DNA of 64,000 bases, taken from assembly GCA_016630905.1 (NCBI GenBank), contig WBMQ01000003.1, forward strand, positions 1,054,001 to 1,118,000, read 5' to 3'. Position 1 is the first letter of the stretch. Every line of letters starts with the position of its first letter. This stretch comes from Capillidium heterosporum (Eukaryota; Entomophthoromycota; Entomophthoromycetes; Entomophthorales; Capillidiaceae). The notes under the pieces are model-generated. The model ran no database searches, had not been told where the DNA came from, and saw only the letters and a program-made list of their open reading frames with translations. Shown here piece after piece: positions 34,815-46,104 of this stretch. The position numbers were made by a program, and so were the translations under genes.

Positions 34815-37800
34815 ATGAGTAAAACTTTAGAGCAGTGGGAAGACCAAGCATTCTCTCGAATTTTTCAAATTTCTCTAAAGGTTCGTAAAGCTAATTTAAA
34901 AATACGCTCTTTAACACTAAATTGAAATTCAGCTTGACAACGATAGTGCCCTTAAGTTGGAAAATTTAATTCAAGAGTTTAAAGATGAAGGAGGTAGAAA
35001 TTTACATTTTTCAATTTCTAACAATAAAACTAGCTGAAGAGCCAATTTTACTTTCAACAGATAGGTTAGATAGATCGATTATGGAAGTATTAGATAATTC
35101 AAGCTCTATTGAAAAACTTGGTGTAGCGACTCAATATCTTACCGGATGCTACTCTCGACTTACGACAATAGCCACCAATTTGCAGAAACGTGGTGCCTCC
35201 AATCTTACACCTGACGTTGTAGAAAAGCGAATTGCCTCATTGAACTCTGCCAAAGACCTAGTGGTTTCGTACATAGGGCTGAGTTTAATGTCATCAGAGA
35301 TGTTCGCCGCCGCCGAAAAGTATTAATTTTAATGTTTCAATTTTTAAATGAGTAAAATTTTTATAGCTCAGCTTCTTGGTTCGTAGCTAGTTTAGTTAAC
35401 CCAGCCTCTGTTACCGGATTTTCTTTTGATTCTATCATCGACCCTTTACTTGACGATCTTGCTAACAGATTTTTCAACGACGGTCTTGAAGTGGTAAGTA
35501 AGCTTTGCTAGTATATCACCTTACATTTTATTTAGATTGTCGAGCAAATAATCGGTGCAATTAACATGTTCTTGGCCACAGCTACACTTTCACAGCCTTA
35601 TGCTCTCTATCTACAGGTTCATTAATATTTAATGATTAATTTCTAAGAGTTAGGCTATTCATAAACTCGTGTCGAAGAAAGAAATTGCTATAGCTATGAC
35701 TCAGGCACCAAGCTTCTTACCACTTGGCGACACAGAACCTAACCAACTAGAGACTGCACTACTATTAGGCCCCACTTTCTTGATATCCACATACCCAGAC
35801 GATAAGGTAATGTATAATTTATAATTTATTAAAATTTCCTAGAATCCTGTACATAAGGACTATTTTCTTAATAACATAGGAGAAAGCATCGAGGCTGTTG
35901 AATCTAACTTTGCGATTTTACGCTCTACAAGCAAGCCGTATAAATGTAAACTACTAAACTTTATTATTAGTAATCATCTCCTTTTAGCTTTTGGTTTTTG
36001 GGATAATCGATAAATTAGTCCGAGCCTCACCGGATGCTCGAAACAAATGCCTACAGCTTTTTGGATCCATCCTCAACTTGAATCGCAAGCGTTCTGGATT
36101 GCAAGTCGACCTAGCTACCGTGTCAAGCGATAGATTCATGATCGGGGTCATGATGATTTTGTTGCAACTGGCACAGCCTTTCCTTAACCCTGGACATTCT
36201 AAAGTCGCTAGTATCTCCAACGACTATTTCGCAAATAGTAAGTTGATCGACGTTAGCAACGAATCTAGAATCCACTGTACCGATGAAGAGTTCCAAAACT
36301 ACCTTAAGAGCCAAGGACCGAAGGTTGAGCCTAACTTTATTTCAGATATATTCCATCTCACAGTACTTGCCCTCCACTTGGGGATTACCAGAGTCATTAC
36401 TGTTTTTGACGATAAAGAGCATGAAATTGAAGATATGGAAAGGAAAGTCGAACAGTTTGAACAAAAGCGTAGTTCTTGGCTTGGTACCCCTAGAGAAGCT
36501 TTTTCGGAACAGCTACTAAGAGGACTTCGCCTCCAACTACATACCAATAAGGCTCTTCTAAGTGCGTTAAACAGCTATCTGTTAGACCCAACCCTCATTG
36601 ATTTGATTGTGCGATTTTATAACTTGTCTATGACCTATCTTATCCGACAATTTTCCCCTAATAGTAAGTACCCCAACGAGGAGCTATTGCTTCCTGTATA
36701 TGTTGGAGACCAATCTCCTAATCAGCAGCTTGCGGTGTTACCAGACTATTACATTGTCGATATCCTTGAATTTTTCTTATTCGTTGGAAAGTAAGATTTA
36801 TTTTAGTTTCTTTTCTAACTTTTTTAGTCAAGACTCAAATTTACTCCTTTCAGCATCATTAAACGAACTGGTAGTATTTTTGACGGCATTCCTCAGTCAT
36901 CCCAATATTGTTACGAATCCTCATATCAAGATCAAATTGGTTGATGTGGCATTTAGGCTTTCTCGACAATACTATATCAATAGAGAAGGCCCTCTAGTAC
37001 CCGCTTTACTTTCCAATCCCATAAGTCGACATCACCTGTTACCTTATCTACTCAAGTTTTACGTGGATGTCGAGCACACGGGCCTTTCCTCCCAGTTCCA
37101 TGACAAATTTAATGTCCGCTATCATATCAATATACTCTTACAGCTAATGTGGAAGCACCCCGATCATCGTGAGAGTGTCGCCAAGTTTTCAAAGTAATCA
37201 AGTTAAATCTTTTGTCAACTAAATTGTTTTAGGGATATTGAGTTTTTCGTCAAGTTTGTAAACCTACTAATGAATGATACGACCTATTTGTTGGACGAGG
37301 CTCTTTCTAAGCTGGCTGAAATTCACAAAGTGCAGAGCGAGATGGCCGATACTGACGCTTGGAATGCCTTGGAACCTAGACAGCAGGCAGAAAGAGAGGC
37401 ACATTTAAGGGGTGAAGATCGCATGGCTACAACCTATGTCGCACTGAGCAACGAAAATGTTCAATTCCTACAGTTTTTAACCCAGTCTCTACCCCAACCA
37501 TTCCTGTCGCCTGAAATTTTAAACCGCTTATCCGCCATGCTCAACTACACTTTAGCAGCTCTAGTTGGACCCAAAGGCAGTCAACTGAAAGTGAAGGAGC
37601 CGGAGAAGTATAGATTCAACCCCAAGCATCTTTTGAAGGTGCTGGTCAATATATACCTCAACCTAGATATGCCTCTTGGGCAGCCCGATCCTACTGACAG
37701 CTTTGCCACTGGCGTAGCAGCTGACGGTCGTTCCTACTCCAACGCATACTTCCTCAAAGCTAGTCACATTCTACAAAAGTTCGGGCTTATAGATTCCTCC

Positions 37801-38145
37801 GAGATCCAGCATTTCAACCGGTTCATAGCAAAGGTCGAAACCAAGGTGCAGACGGCAGCTCAAGATGAAATTGATCTAGGCGATATACCTGAGCACTTCC
37901 TAGGTACTTTTATACGCTTCTCATTACTAAAATCTTTAGATCCAATTATGTTTACTTTGATGACCGATCCTGTCATTTTACCAACTTCCCACAAAACCAT
38001 GGATAGATCCACTATAAAGGCCCACTTGCTCTCTGACAACAAGGATCCGTTTAACAGACAGCCTCTCAAGCTGGAAGAAGTCGTCCCCAACCTTGAACTT
38101 AAAGCTCAGATTGAACAGTTCTTGAAAGAGAAAAAGGGGATGTGA
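34815..38145 (+). CDS. UFD2: Ubiquitin conjugation factor E4 (U-box), one frame anomaly
   Basis: E4 ligase that extends ubiquitin chains on substrates handled by Cdc48. Eleven exons: 34815-34880, 34933-34993, 35034-35319, 35367-35493, 35536-35616, 35654-35806, 35843-35945, 35988-36790, 36828-37193, 37233-37903 and 37940-38145; about 973 residues, matching the yeast protein. The Ufd2 core carries NRKRSGLQVDLATVSSDRFM, and the C-terminal U-box has DPIMFTLMTDPVILPTSHKT followed by DPFNRQPLKLEEVVPN. The last intron is 36 bases, the shortest in the window, and its read-through would insert 12 residues before the U-box. The junction of exons 7 and 8 is one base out of phase: exon 7 ends AAA-T before GTAAAC, and dropping that T (35945) restores the frame. 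Confidence 0.95.
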
Positions 38146-38676
38146 TGTGCAATTCAATACTATTATAATTAAATTCTAAAGTAGTAGCTAAGGGTGATAT
38201 GCTAATTTGCTATTTTTACACAGTATAGTTTAACAATATTGTTATTGTTTATGGAAAGAATTTCCCATTATTTATAACACGAGTCTTATTATAGCTTATA
38301 CACTAACCAATTGGTTGTAAAAAATAACCATTTTAAGAATCATCTTTAATGATCTACATATTCTTAACTAGCAGCCGTTTTGTACTTGATATAGTTTAAA
38401 AATTGAATATATATAGTAAACTACATCTTCACTAGCCTCTCAGTTGAAAATTGGCTTAGCTAGTTGTATATTTACTAGAGGATTCCTTTGCCTGCTATGA
38501 CTCTCGATTATATTTAGCTACAGTTTAGTATAGTCAACTACAATAAAGATATCAAGTGACGATGTCAAATGTAAACTATATCAATACTGAAAATGGTTTT
38601 AACCTTTAAATTGTTTACGGATGAAATCTAGCATGCATTAGGATCATAAAAACAAACGCACTGAACGTTTACTAAA
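38146..38676. other. Convergent intergenic region
   Basis: About 530 bases between the 3' ends of UFD2 and the next minus-strand gene. AT-rich, nothing recognised. Confidence 0.5.
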
Positions 38677-39850
38677 CTAAATAAACATAGCATCGTAAAG
38701 GAGCCTCACCTTATCCATATTGTACTGCTTATCTTTCGATGTACCATTCAGAAAGCATTTTACCTTATGTCTTCGGCATTTTAACTTTGGAATTTCGAAA
38801 TCTTGACTTAGCCTTTTGACTTTGTAGACGGAAGCGTAGCTGAAGAACCTGGGGAGCTTTCTGTTGAATTTGCAGTTTTCAACTGGGATCGTATGACCTA
38901 CAAGTTTAACTGCAACTAAATAAGGATGGGGCTCCGTACGAATATGCAACAAGACAATGCGCGATTTGGAGAAGCTGGGGATACTGGTGCAATCTTCAAC
39001 CATATAAAGCTTGATGACTGGTAGATTGGGATATTGGAATAGGGTGACGTCTTTTTTACTATTGAGCAGTTGCATAATGGGTTGATGTAGGATTGAAAAA
39101 TGTGACTTGGCATTAAAGTTAGAAAAGTTAATATCTTTACTGCACTCTAGTTTCATGTAATAAGGGATACTTTAAAATTATGAAATGATGTTCAATAATA
39201 TCTTACTTCTTCCTTGTAAAATAGTAGTCTTTGTTCTCTTCATTTAAAATCGAAGGGCATTGAATGAACCTAGAGTCGATTTTCGCTCTATAAAATTGAT
39301 AAAGCGCCAATGTTTCTAAAATATACCTGTTAAATGGATCGATAAAGTAGTTGCAATTCCTCTTGACATGTTTATCAAGTTTACGTAGTATGCTCTTGGG
39401 TATAAGAGTATAATTGTATTTGAAAAGGTTTTGGTGCTTAACTTTGATTTCTTTGCGAAGCTCTTTCCTAGTTGTTAAACTATTGAACTTTGTTTGGTCC
39501 TGATTTTCTGAATATTGTAACAGAATCAATTTCAAATCGGAATAGATGAGATTGATTATTAAATTTAGAAACCGAAGCATATGGTCATTGAGATTGGAAC
39601 TACTATCTTCTGAGATGCTATCCACTTTACAAAGTATTAAAAAAGTAAGCCTGTAAAAGTTACCTGAGTCATCTAATCTGGCCTTTTTGAAGTGGCTACT
39701 TTCAGAATTTAACTGCTCACCGAAATGGACATTTGCCCAATCTTCATTGTTGTCGTCAATACGAGGAACACCGCTATTCTTCCTTATACCAAAATCAATC
39801 TAAACATTGAATTAGAATTAGTTGTAATATGCTGGAACCTTTTTCTTCAT
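38677..39850 (-). CDS. Unrecognised basic protein, four exons
   Basis: Minus strand exons 39850-39839, 39799-39664, 39624-39207 and 39169-38677 give a continuous 352-residue frame. No family is recognised. The N-terminal 50 residues are polar and acidic (GVPRIDDNNEDWANVHFGEQ), then a helical region rich in Leu, Ile and Lys (RKELRKEIKVKHQNLFKYNY), and a basic C-terminal half (EIPKLKCRRHKVKCF). There is no signal peptide or membrane helix, so it is probably nuclear or cytosolic. Two of the three introns end in AAAG. The first exon is only 12 bases with an unusual GTTCCA donor, and the frame upstream of it stays open for some distance, so the start is uncertain. Confidence 0.55.
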
Positions 39851-40034
39851 AGACACAAAGCTATCAACATTTCCTTGATCTTTGAAGATTTGAACTAAAT
39901 AATTTGATAGGAATCATAAATTTTACGTCAGCAAATAGAATGGGCCAATTTACAAACTTCAAGGAATAGTCCAATTTAAAAAGCACATTGGCTTGAAAGC
40001 TTTATAAAGTTCTTTCTGGGAGAAAATATAATAA
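39851..40034. promoter_or_regulatory. Short divergent promoter
   Basis: 184 bases between two divergent starts. On the plus strand TATAAAG lies at 40003-40009, 25 bases before the ATG at 40035. No clear TATA is seen for the minus-strand gene. Confidence 0.4.
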
Positions 40035-40428
40035 ATGGTATTGAATTTATTGGCTTTAAACTATTTACACATACCACGTATAGTCCAAATGAAATCCCAA
40101 AAATTTACTAGCCTAAATAAAATTAGAAATAGCAAAGGATACAACTATGAAGTTTATTATAAACCCTGTATTACTTCAGAACATATTGATTATAACCTTC
40201 TGGCTGGGCAGTCGAACACACTTCACCTCCTGAATCTGGCAACGTATCCCTACCCAATAAGCATCCGCTATAAGTTGAATTTTGTAGTTCAAGGGATAAA
40301 CCCAACCAAAACCAATGAAAAGTATGAAGATCGTACATTTACTTTTTTGGTTATTCTTTTAAAAACTTGGAATGGCAGGCAAGACAAAAGCTACTTTTAA
40401 CACGTATTGCAACCAAAGCGACATTTGA
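40035..40428 (+). CDS. Unrecognised small basic protein
   Basis: An ATG-initiated frame with N-terminal MVLNLLALNYLHIPRIVQMK, hydrophobic then basic, which could be a mitochondrial presequence; the body is rich in Lys, Tyr and Asn. Read straight through it ends at 40400 (121 residues). If a 46-base intron (40333-40378, GTACAT to GCAG) is removed, it ends with TGA at 40426-40428 (115 residues), one base before the NudC start. I cannot decide between them. No family is recognised. It may be a small mitochondrial protein, or an upstream frame of the NudC transcript. Confidence 0.4.
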
Positions 40429-40429
40429 A

Positions 40430-41156
40430 ATGGTAAACCCAGAACGTATACCTGAAAACATTTTGAACGAAGGTACTATTTCAACTGGGATGTTACCTAA
40501 AAATTCCCATTAGGCCCAGGCTACACTTGGAGACAAACTTTGAAGGAGGTAGAGATTATTATCCCTGTTAAAGCCGGTACCAAAGGTAGAGACTTGAATG
40601 TCACCATCCAAGCAGCTAAAATCAACTGTTGCTTACAAGTCAGATGGAGCCGTTTTATTGGGAGTATACTTTTTATAGAAACATCTTTTAACTCCAAGTA
40701 GGGTAAACTTTTCAACAAGATCAAGACCGACGAGTCCATGTGGAGCTTAGGTAGTATATTTACTAGCTCTATTTTAATTTTATTAGAGAATTCTATTCTT
40801 TCTATCCACATTGAAAAGTTTAGTCAAATTGAGTGGTGGGAGTGTGTCGTTGAAGGGCACCCCAAAATCGACGCTACCAAAATTGACCCTGAAACTTCCA
40901 GCTTGAAGGATTTGGATCCCGATGCCCGTAGTATGGTGGAGAAGTTGATGTTCGACCAACGTCAACGCATGCAAAATCTCCCCGATTCTGATGAGCTGAA
41001 GAAACGTGAGGCTTTGGAAAAGTTCAAGAAGATGGTAAGCGTTTGTTTAAGAATTTTGATCTAACATAATTTTTAGCATCCCGAAATGGACGTAAGTATT
41101 TGAATAAGTTTGTATTCTAATGGCTATTCTAGTTTAGTCAAGCTAAGCTTGGTTAA
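40430..41156 (+). CDS. nudC: NudC nuclear-movement protein (CS domain), one extra base
   Basis: NudC is an HSP90-linked co-chaperone needed for dynein-dependent nuclear migration in filamentous fungi. Exons 40430-40472, 40514-40663, 40702-40750, 40787-41034, 41077-41091 and 41133-41156; about 175 residues. The CS domain opens with YTWRQTLKEVEIIIPV. The conserved tail contains IEWWECVVEGHPKIDATKI, LDPDARSMVEKLMFDQRQ and, across a 15-base exon, HPEMDFSQAKLG. Exon 2 holds one extra T at 40627 (AAC-T-GTT): without it the frame reads KINVAYKSDGAVLLGGKLF, as expected for the beta strands of the domain; with it the frame is wrong. The start at 40430 lies only one or two bases after the preceding frame ends, so its promoter must be inside that unit. 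Confidence 0.9.
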
Positions 41157-41863
41157 GGTCTAGTTTTATTTTACTTTGTTGAAATCGATGGAAACCTTAC
41201 TTGTACTTGTGCTCTTGAAAATAAATATAAAACTTGAAGTTGTTGAAGTGTATATGTTTATATTGGACAGTGCATCTGATGGATTATGCTATTGGTTTTA
41301 TTAAGTCAAGTTTGTTGTCATTTTAAATATGTTATTGCCAAATATATATTTCCTTAAATATAACACCTATACAAAGACTTAGATACCATTTGATACCGTA
41401 GCTGAAATTTGATATCCACCTATATACTATATATCAAAACCTCCTCATTAAGATATAAGCTGAGGATACAAATACAATCAGTCTATAGAGTTCTAGAAGG
41501 GATGTTATAATATAGACATCCCAAGCTAGGTATGCAGCAGTCTCTGGTAAAAATTGAATTCTCTGATATTCAAACTTAAAAATAAAGCTATATCTCATGA
41601 AAATGTACAATGTTTATTAGAACTCTTAAGTAATATATAAGCTTTTATTTTATATATAACGCTATGCTTCCTTTAGACTTGGAGTTAAGCCTCAGTAGTA
41701 GATAAGCAACGAATAGGGTCAAATAAAATGTAAATAAAACGGTAGAACTGATATACGATGTTAAGAGTGGAAGACAATGGGTTTAGAGGGATAAATGAAG
41801 GGAGGCATATGGAAAAGAGAACTGCACTACAAATTGCATTGTAGTAGAAATATTTTGTATATC
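41157..41863. other. Convergent intergenic region
   Basis: Between the 3' ends of nudC and the F-box gene. AT-rich, no gene seen. Confidence 0.5.
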
Positions 41864-43135
41864 TTAAGGAGAGTTGATATAAACGTTGGGGGATTGGCCT
41901 TTAGCCCATTCAATAAACTCTGTCTCTTTGCTTGGGATGGTAAGAAGTCGTAATCTTAAACAGCCATTCTTTACTTTGATTTTAGTAAAGACAGGAGCAT
42001 AGAAGATATCTTTGGCGTCATCTATGATGCCGATTGATAAGCTGGCAAGGGAGATCATCTTCTGTTGGAGCATTAGTAAGAAGTTTTCAGCCAGTTTAAC
42101 TGTTCCTTCCAATTTCATTCTAACAAGTGGACTAATCCGTTTTACTCTTTGGAATAAGTCGTCATGGATGTTGCCTCGAAGAGAAATACTATATAGTTTA
42201 GGCAAGGAAAGTAATATATGTATTGAGAAACTATCGAACGTCTCGAATAGTTTTAAGTCGATATATCGCAGATTTAGTAAAGATTTGGCAGCTTGATACG
42301 GTATAGACTCTGACAGCAAGGAAAGGTACACCAAGTTACTGACACCAAACCTAATGAAATGCATAAATTGACCCTTGATGTCAGGACTTCGCTCCAAGAA
42401 TGTCAAGCTTTGAATTTCCCAGAGGCCAGTCATATTGTAAAACTTCCGCAAAATATAATGGTTACAGTATAGCGTCAACTTCTTCAAACTTACGAACTTG
42501 GTTGAGACCATATTTACCTTGGAAATGTACATACAGATACCAAGTTGTAATATCTTCAGGTTAGGGAAAGCTCTATTTATAGCAGCTAGGATGTTTTTGT
42601 CAGCTGCCTCTACCAATAGTTGTAACGATTTAAGCTGCGGAATAACAAATCGATCTATAACCTTCAAGCTGTCTAGATGACTATTAACCAATGTTAAATC
42701 AAAGGTGGAGATATTGCTAATAACTGGCAGGAAGTCTATTCTAAGCGGGAAAGACTGGTCAAGTACTAGAGAGAAGTACTTTACCTTTTGATCTAACGTA
42801 TGTAAAAGGTCAAGCGCTTCAGTATTGTTTCGGTCACAAACTATTGCGATTTTTTCCAAGTTAGGAAAGTAATGTTGAGCGTCGTAAAAGTTGGGGAGGA
42901 TAGGGCCTTCTAGACTTTTGATATACTTTCCAACTCTCAAGATCAAGCTCTTGAACTCTACGCAGTCTTTAGTTGTGTATAAATATCGGTTGGGAATGTC
43001 TTCATAAATCTTGGCTAGCATGATGCTGGATAACTGTCGATTACAGAGCAGCAGCTCAAGGCAATCAGTCTTCTCCAAGTGCTTTACGATCTCTTTAACT
43101 ATCAAATCCGGCAAGGTATTTACGTTCGTGCCCAT
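41864..43135 (-). CDS. F-box protein with leucine-rich region
   Basis: Intronless 423-residue frame. The N-terminal LPDLIVKEIVKHLEKTDCLE followed by LLLCNRQL fits the F-box consensus that binds Skp1 in SCF ubiquitin ligases (residues about 8-45). The rest alternates predicted beta-strand and helix units with regular Leu/Ile spacing, such as FPNLKILQLGICMY and LPKLYSISLRGNIHD, suggesting degenerate leucine-rich repeats for substrate binding. Substrates are unknown. There is no signal peptide. Such genes multiply quickly in fungi, so no orthology is claimed. Confidence 0.7.
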   Translation of the reverse strand: MGTNVNTLPDLIVKEIVKHLEKTDCLELLLCNRQLSSIMLAKIYEDIPNRYLYTTKDCVEFKSLILRVGKYIKSLEGPILPNFYDAQHYFPNLEKIAIVCDRNNTEALDLLHTLDQKVKYFSLVLDQSFPLRIDFLPVISNISTFDLTLVNSHLDSLKVIDRFVIPQLKSLQLLVEAADKNILAAINRAFPNLKILQLGICMYISKVNMVSTKFVSLKKLTLYCNHYILRKFYNMTGLWEIQSLTFLERSPDIKGQFMHFIRFGVSNLVYLSLLSESIPYQAAKSLLNLRYIDLKLFETFDSFSIHILLSLPKLYSISLRGNIHDDLFQRVKRISPLVRMKLEGTVKLAENFLLMLQQKMISLASLSIGIIDDAKDIFYAPVFTKIKVKNGCLRLRLLTIPSKETEFIEWAKGQSPNVYINSP

Positions 43136-43889
43136 ACTTTAGTTCTAAAAATGAAGCGTTTTGCTTGTAAATTCATATATTATACTTGCTGGTGCTGACT
43201 TATGATTTAAGATTCTGCAAAATGAATTACGGTTCTTCAAGTTGCCAATTATTTAACATAGAATTATATTTTTGTTGGAAAATGAAGGGAATCATAATTT
43301 GCTTTGCAGAACTCTAATTTGATTGCTGCATTTATTAATGATTGCTAATTTAATAATTAAAGTTTAATATAGAGCCTGTGATATAAGAAACCAAAGTCAA
43401 TATTTATATTTACTGATAACTATCTGACGCCTTAAATACCCTTCCTGTTAAAAAGGTTTAGTATGGATAGTGTTTCTATTGCATAACTTTTTATAAGCTG
43501 GTTGCCCAGAATCGCCATCATCACTATAGATAAGGATTTGCTCTATAATATAGTTAAAATACGACAAGCCTTTAGTTTGATATATCGTACCTTTAGAAAG
43601 AAATTTCGTGTTTGTATTTGCATTTATAGCTACATATACCAGCTTTTAAATAGCTAATATGGTATATTTCTATAGTTAATAGGAGTATTCAAGACTTTCA
43701 AATTTCCATGCAGATATTCTAAATATGTAGCTCACCTATTGCACTACCTAATTTTACACTATATCTGCGCAGCTGTAACTTAGTCGAATATACCACCTAC
43801 TATTAATAAATTTGTCCTTGAATGGAAAAATTATATCGCACAATTATAGCAATAATATATTTCCAAAACCAGATTTAGAGCTAAAACAC
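43136..43889. other. Divergent intergenic region
   Basis: About 750 bases, very AT-rich, nothing recognised apart from the TATA element at its end. Confidence 0.5.
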
Positions 43890-43897
43890 TATAAAAA
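43890..43897 (+). promoter_or_regulatory. TATA box of the 44-kb gene
   Basis: TATAAAAA, 66 bases before the ATG at 43964. Confidence 0.5.
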
Positions 43898-43963
43898 GGG
43901 TTACTGCTTTACACAAACTGTGCATTTTCTTTTATACTCTCATCATCAACTTAAAACCTTTGA

Positions 43964-45352
43964 ATGAAAATGATACCCAACTACCAACCCAACATCGATC
44001 ACTTGGTAGATATCGATACCACCAATTATAACCAACTGATTCAAAACTCCAATAAATTCAAATTCTCAACCACCACAAACTTGATCCAAAACTTGAACTT
44101 AGATCGGGATACTGTCGTCCAACAGGCCAAGGCTACTAGGGTGATAATCCACAGGAAAGTGTATGAGCTGTTTAAACGATTCCATATATTGAAGCTAAAC
44201 TATGGAACACAAATTGAGAAGGAAGTGTACTTCAACATGACGGTAAACCAATTAATCCATCGGGTGATTTTAAAGCGACCCCTAAGTTTTCTTAATGAAA
44301 CTGATACAACATTAACTCGGGACAATAGAACTTTAAACTTCGGTAAAGAGGAGTGGGAGAGGGTAGGCAAGTCAGATGAAGGACTCAATTTAAAAATGTA
44401 TGGGTATTTAACTTATGATGAAATTGCCCTATCCTCGTTGATTGGCGTTTCCTATCCCAACCTACTTTATTAACGATGGAAACCGTAACAACGCAGCTGT
44501 CCTTAGACTCGATGGAACCTACTGTAAGAGTGGTGTATTTGTTGGATTGGTAGGGGCTCGATTCCATAACTTAAACCAGATGGATGCCCAACAGCTGCTG
44601 TACTTTAAGGATTTTAGCGTATACGCTCCAAAGCTATCTCAGCACATGCGTGAACTTTGGGGTTGGTTCTACGATATAGATCTCATAAACAACTTTAAAC
44701 AAGTTCAACAGCGACTCCAAGCTGCTGATCCAACCCTAGTGCCTGTAAATACAGCTGATGGTGTTGAAACTTTAGATTTGAAGTTATTTCAGAGACGGAT
44801 TTGTATTACATTGGAAACTTTACTTTTAGAAGCTAGCCTGAGAGGCGTCGAAGGTGATACCAAGACCTGGGTTCGAATCGTTGGCTTCGGTTTAGGGGTA
44901 TGGATCGCCTCCCAACTTTTATCGACACTGTAAGTGATATTTTAAACTCAATTCCACTTCCCAACATTTATGCCATAGAGTTCCAGTACTTCAACAACTA
45001 TAATTCCTGCGGTGGGGTATTGGATGGCCAGTTTTTTATCAAGGAGTTTGATCATCCATCCGATACATCAACCGTAGCTAATAAGATCAAAATAATCTTC
45101 AATCCAATAGGTAATCCAGCCGACCCACTACCAGAGTTAGATACTATCGATACCGTCGATCCTAAAGATTTGCTGTTAGTTACTAGTTATGCTTGGGATG
45201 GAAACTCGTTCCCTGGTAATGAGTACTGGTTCGGTAGCTTGACTAGTTCTGCTGATCCTGCCGCCGCCTGCTGCTCTACTATACCTCAGTTACAAAACCC
45301 CTACATCAACCCGTTTTATAGGAAAGTTATAGTTTTATCTGAAAACCATTAA
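43964..45352 (+). CDS. Unrecognised conserved-looking protein, two frame breaks
   Basis: Three abutting frames in the same orientation are clearly one intronless gene of about 462 codons: 43964 to about 44459, then to about 44917, then to 45352. One extra A at 44459/44460 (CCC-A-ACC) breaks the first junction: without it the protein reads [13 protein letters not shown]. One base appears missing from the T run at 44917-44920, where a fifth T gives FIDTVSDIL. There is no signal peptide and little hydrophobicity except near [14 protein letters not shown]. The C-terminal part is distinctive ([39 protein letters not shown]). I have an unverified memory of a bacterial and fungal DUF (possibly DUF4804) with such motifs. 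Function unknown; absence of introns in this genome allows horizontal origin. Confidence 0.7.
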
Positions 45353-46056
45353 ATACATATAATTTGTTTAGTATGCACATTTAATTTAAACTGCTGTTTT
45401 TAAAAGTACAAATTATTAATTTGATATGAATCAATTTTATAGGATAGCATCATTTCAAAAATAACTATCATTACTATACTTTAGCATATGTTCAGTAGAT
45501 ATTGTGGTGCATATTATAATAAAAGAATATACAAAACCTTATAAATATGAAAATATAAAGTACAGGTATAATATGCTTTATTGTTGGGAAGGTAGTGAAG
45601 TATGAACCTATCTCAAATAGTTTTCTGGTATCCAGCAAATATTGTGTATTTTCAAGTATAGATTCAAGCCATAAACGAAATATTTAGTTGGGCAATTACA
45701 TAGAATTTACCGATCATAGCCAAATTAGTATTTGAAAATCTGATATATGCTAACTATTTATACTTCATATTTATTACATAGAGAATCCGAATAACTTACT
45801 ATTTAATATGATAGTGGTGAAATATAAGCTTTAAAATAAGCCATGATTCATATTAACTTGATAAACCAGATATTGTACAATAAATTTGATATATATGGTA
45901 TAGAATATATAAAAGATTTAACTATATATTTAGTAATTTCTAGCTTAAATGGTTATAGGTCAGCCCCAAGAACAAAGTATAGACCACTTTGCTGAGTTTT
46001 ACCTTCATAGTTAATACTGAAACTATATTTATAAAGAATAATATGATGCAAATATA
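45353..46056. other. Intergenic, no gene seen
   Basis: About 700 bases of AT-rich sequence between the 44-kb gene and the lipase. Nothing recognised. Confidence 0.5.
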
Positions 46057-46065
46057 TATATAAAA
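46057..46065 (+). promoter_or_regulatory. TATA box of the lipase gene
   Basis: TATATAAAA, 40 bases before the GTG at 46105. The spacing is close to that of other TATA genes here, so translation should start near 46105, although no ATG is present. Confidence 0.55.
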
Positions 46066-46104
46066 TCGAAAAAACAAGAAATTATAAACTTGTAGCGACT
46101 AACA

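Noticed and set aside
19363..40627. Programmed +1 frameshifting as the firm explanation of the extra T bases
   Set aside because: No shared slippery heptamer is present, NNC-TGY codon pairs are read normally elsewhere (for example CCC TGC in GND1), and two of the breaks are losses, so sequence error or decay is more likely; kept only as an alternative.
44865..44885. tRNA-like T-loop (GGGTTCGAATCG)
   Set aside because: It is inside the 44-kb coding frame and no acceptor or anticodon stem can be built around it.
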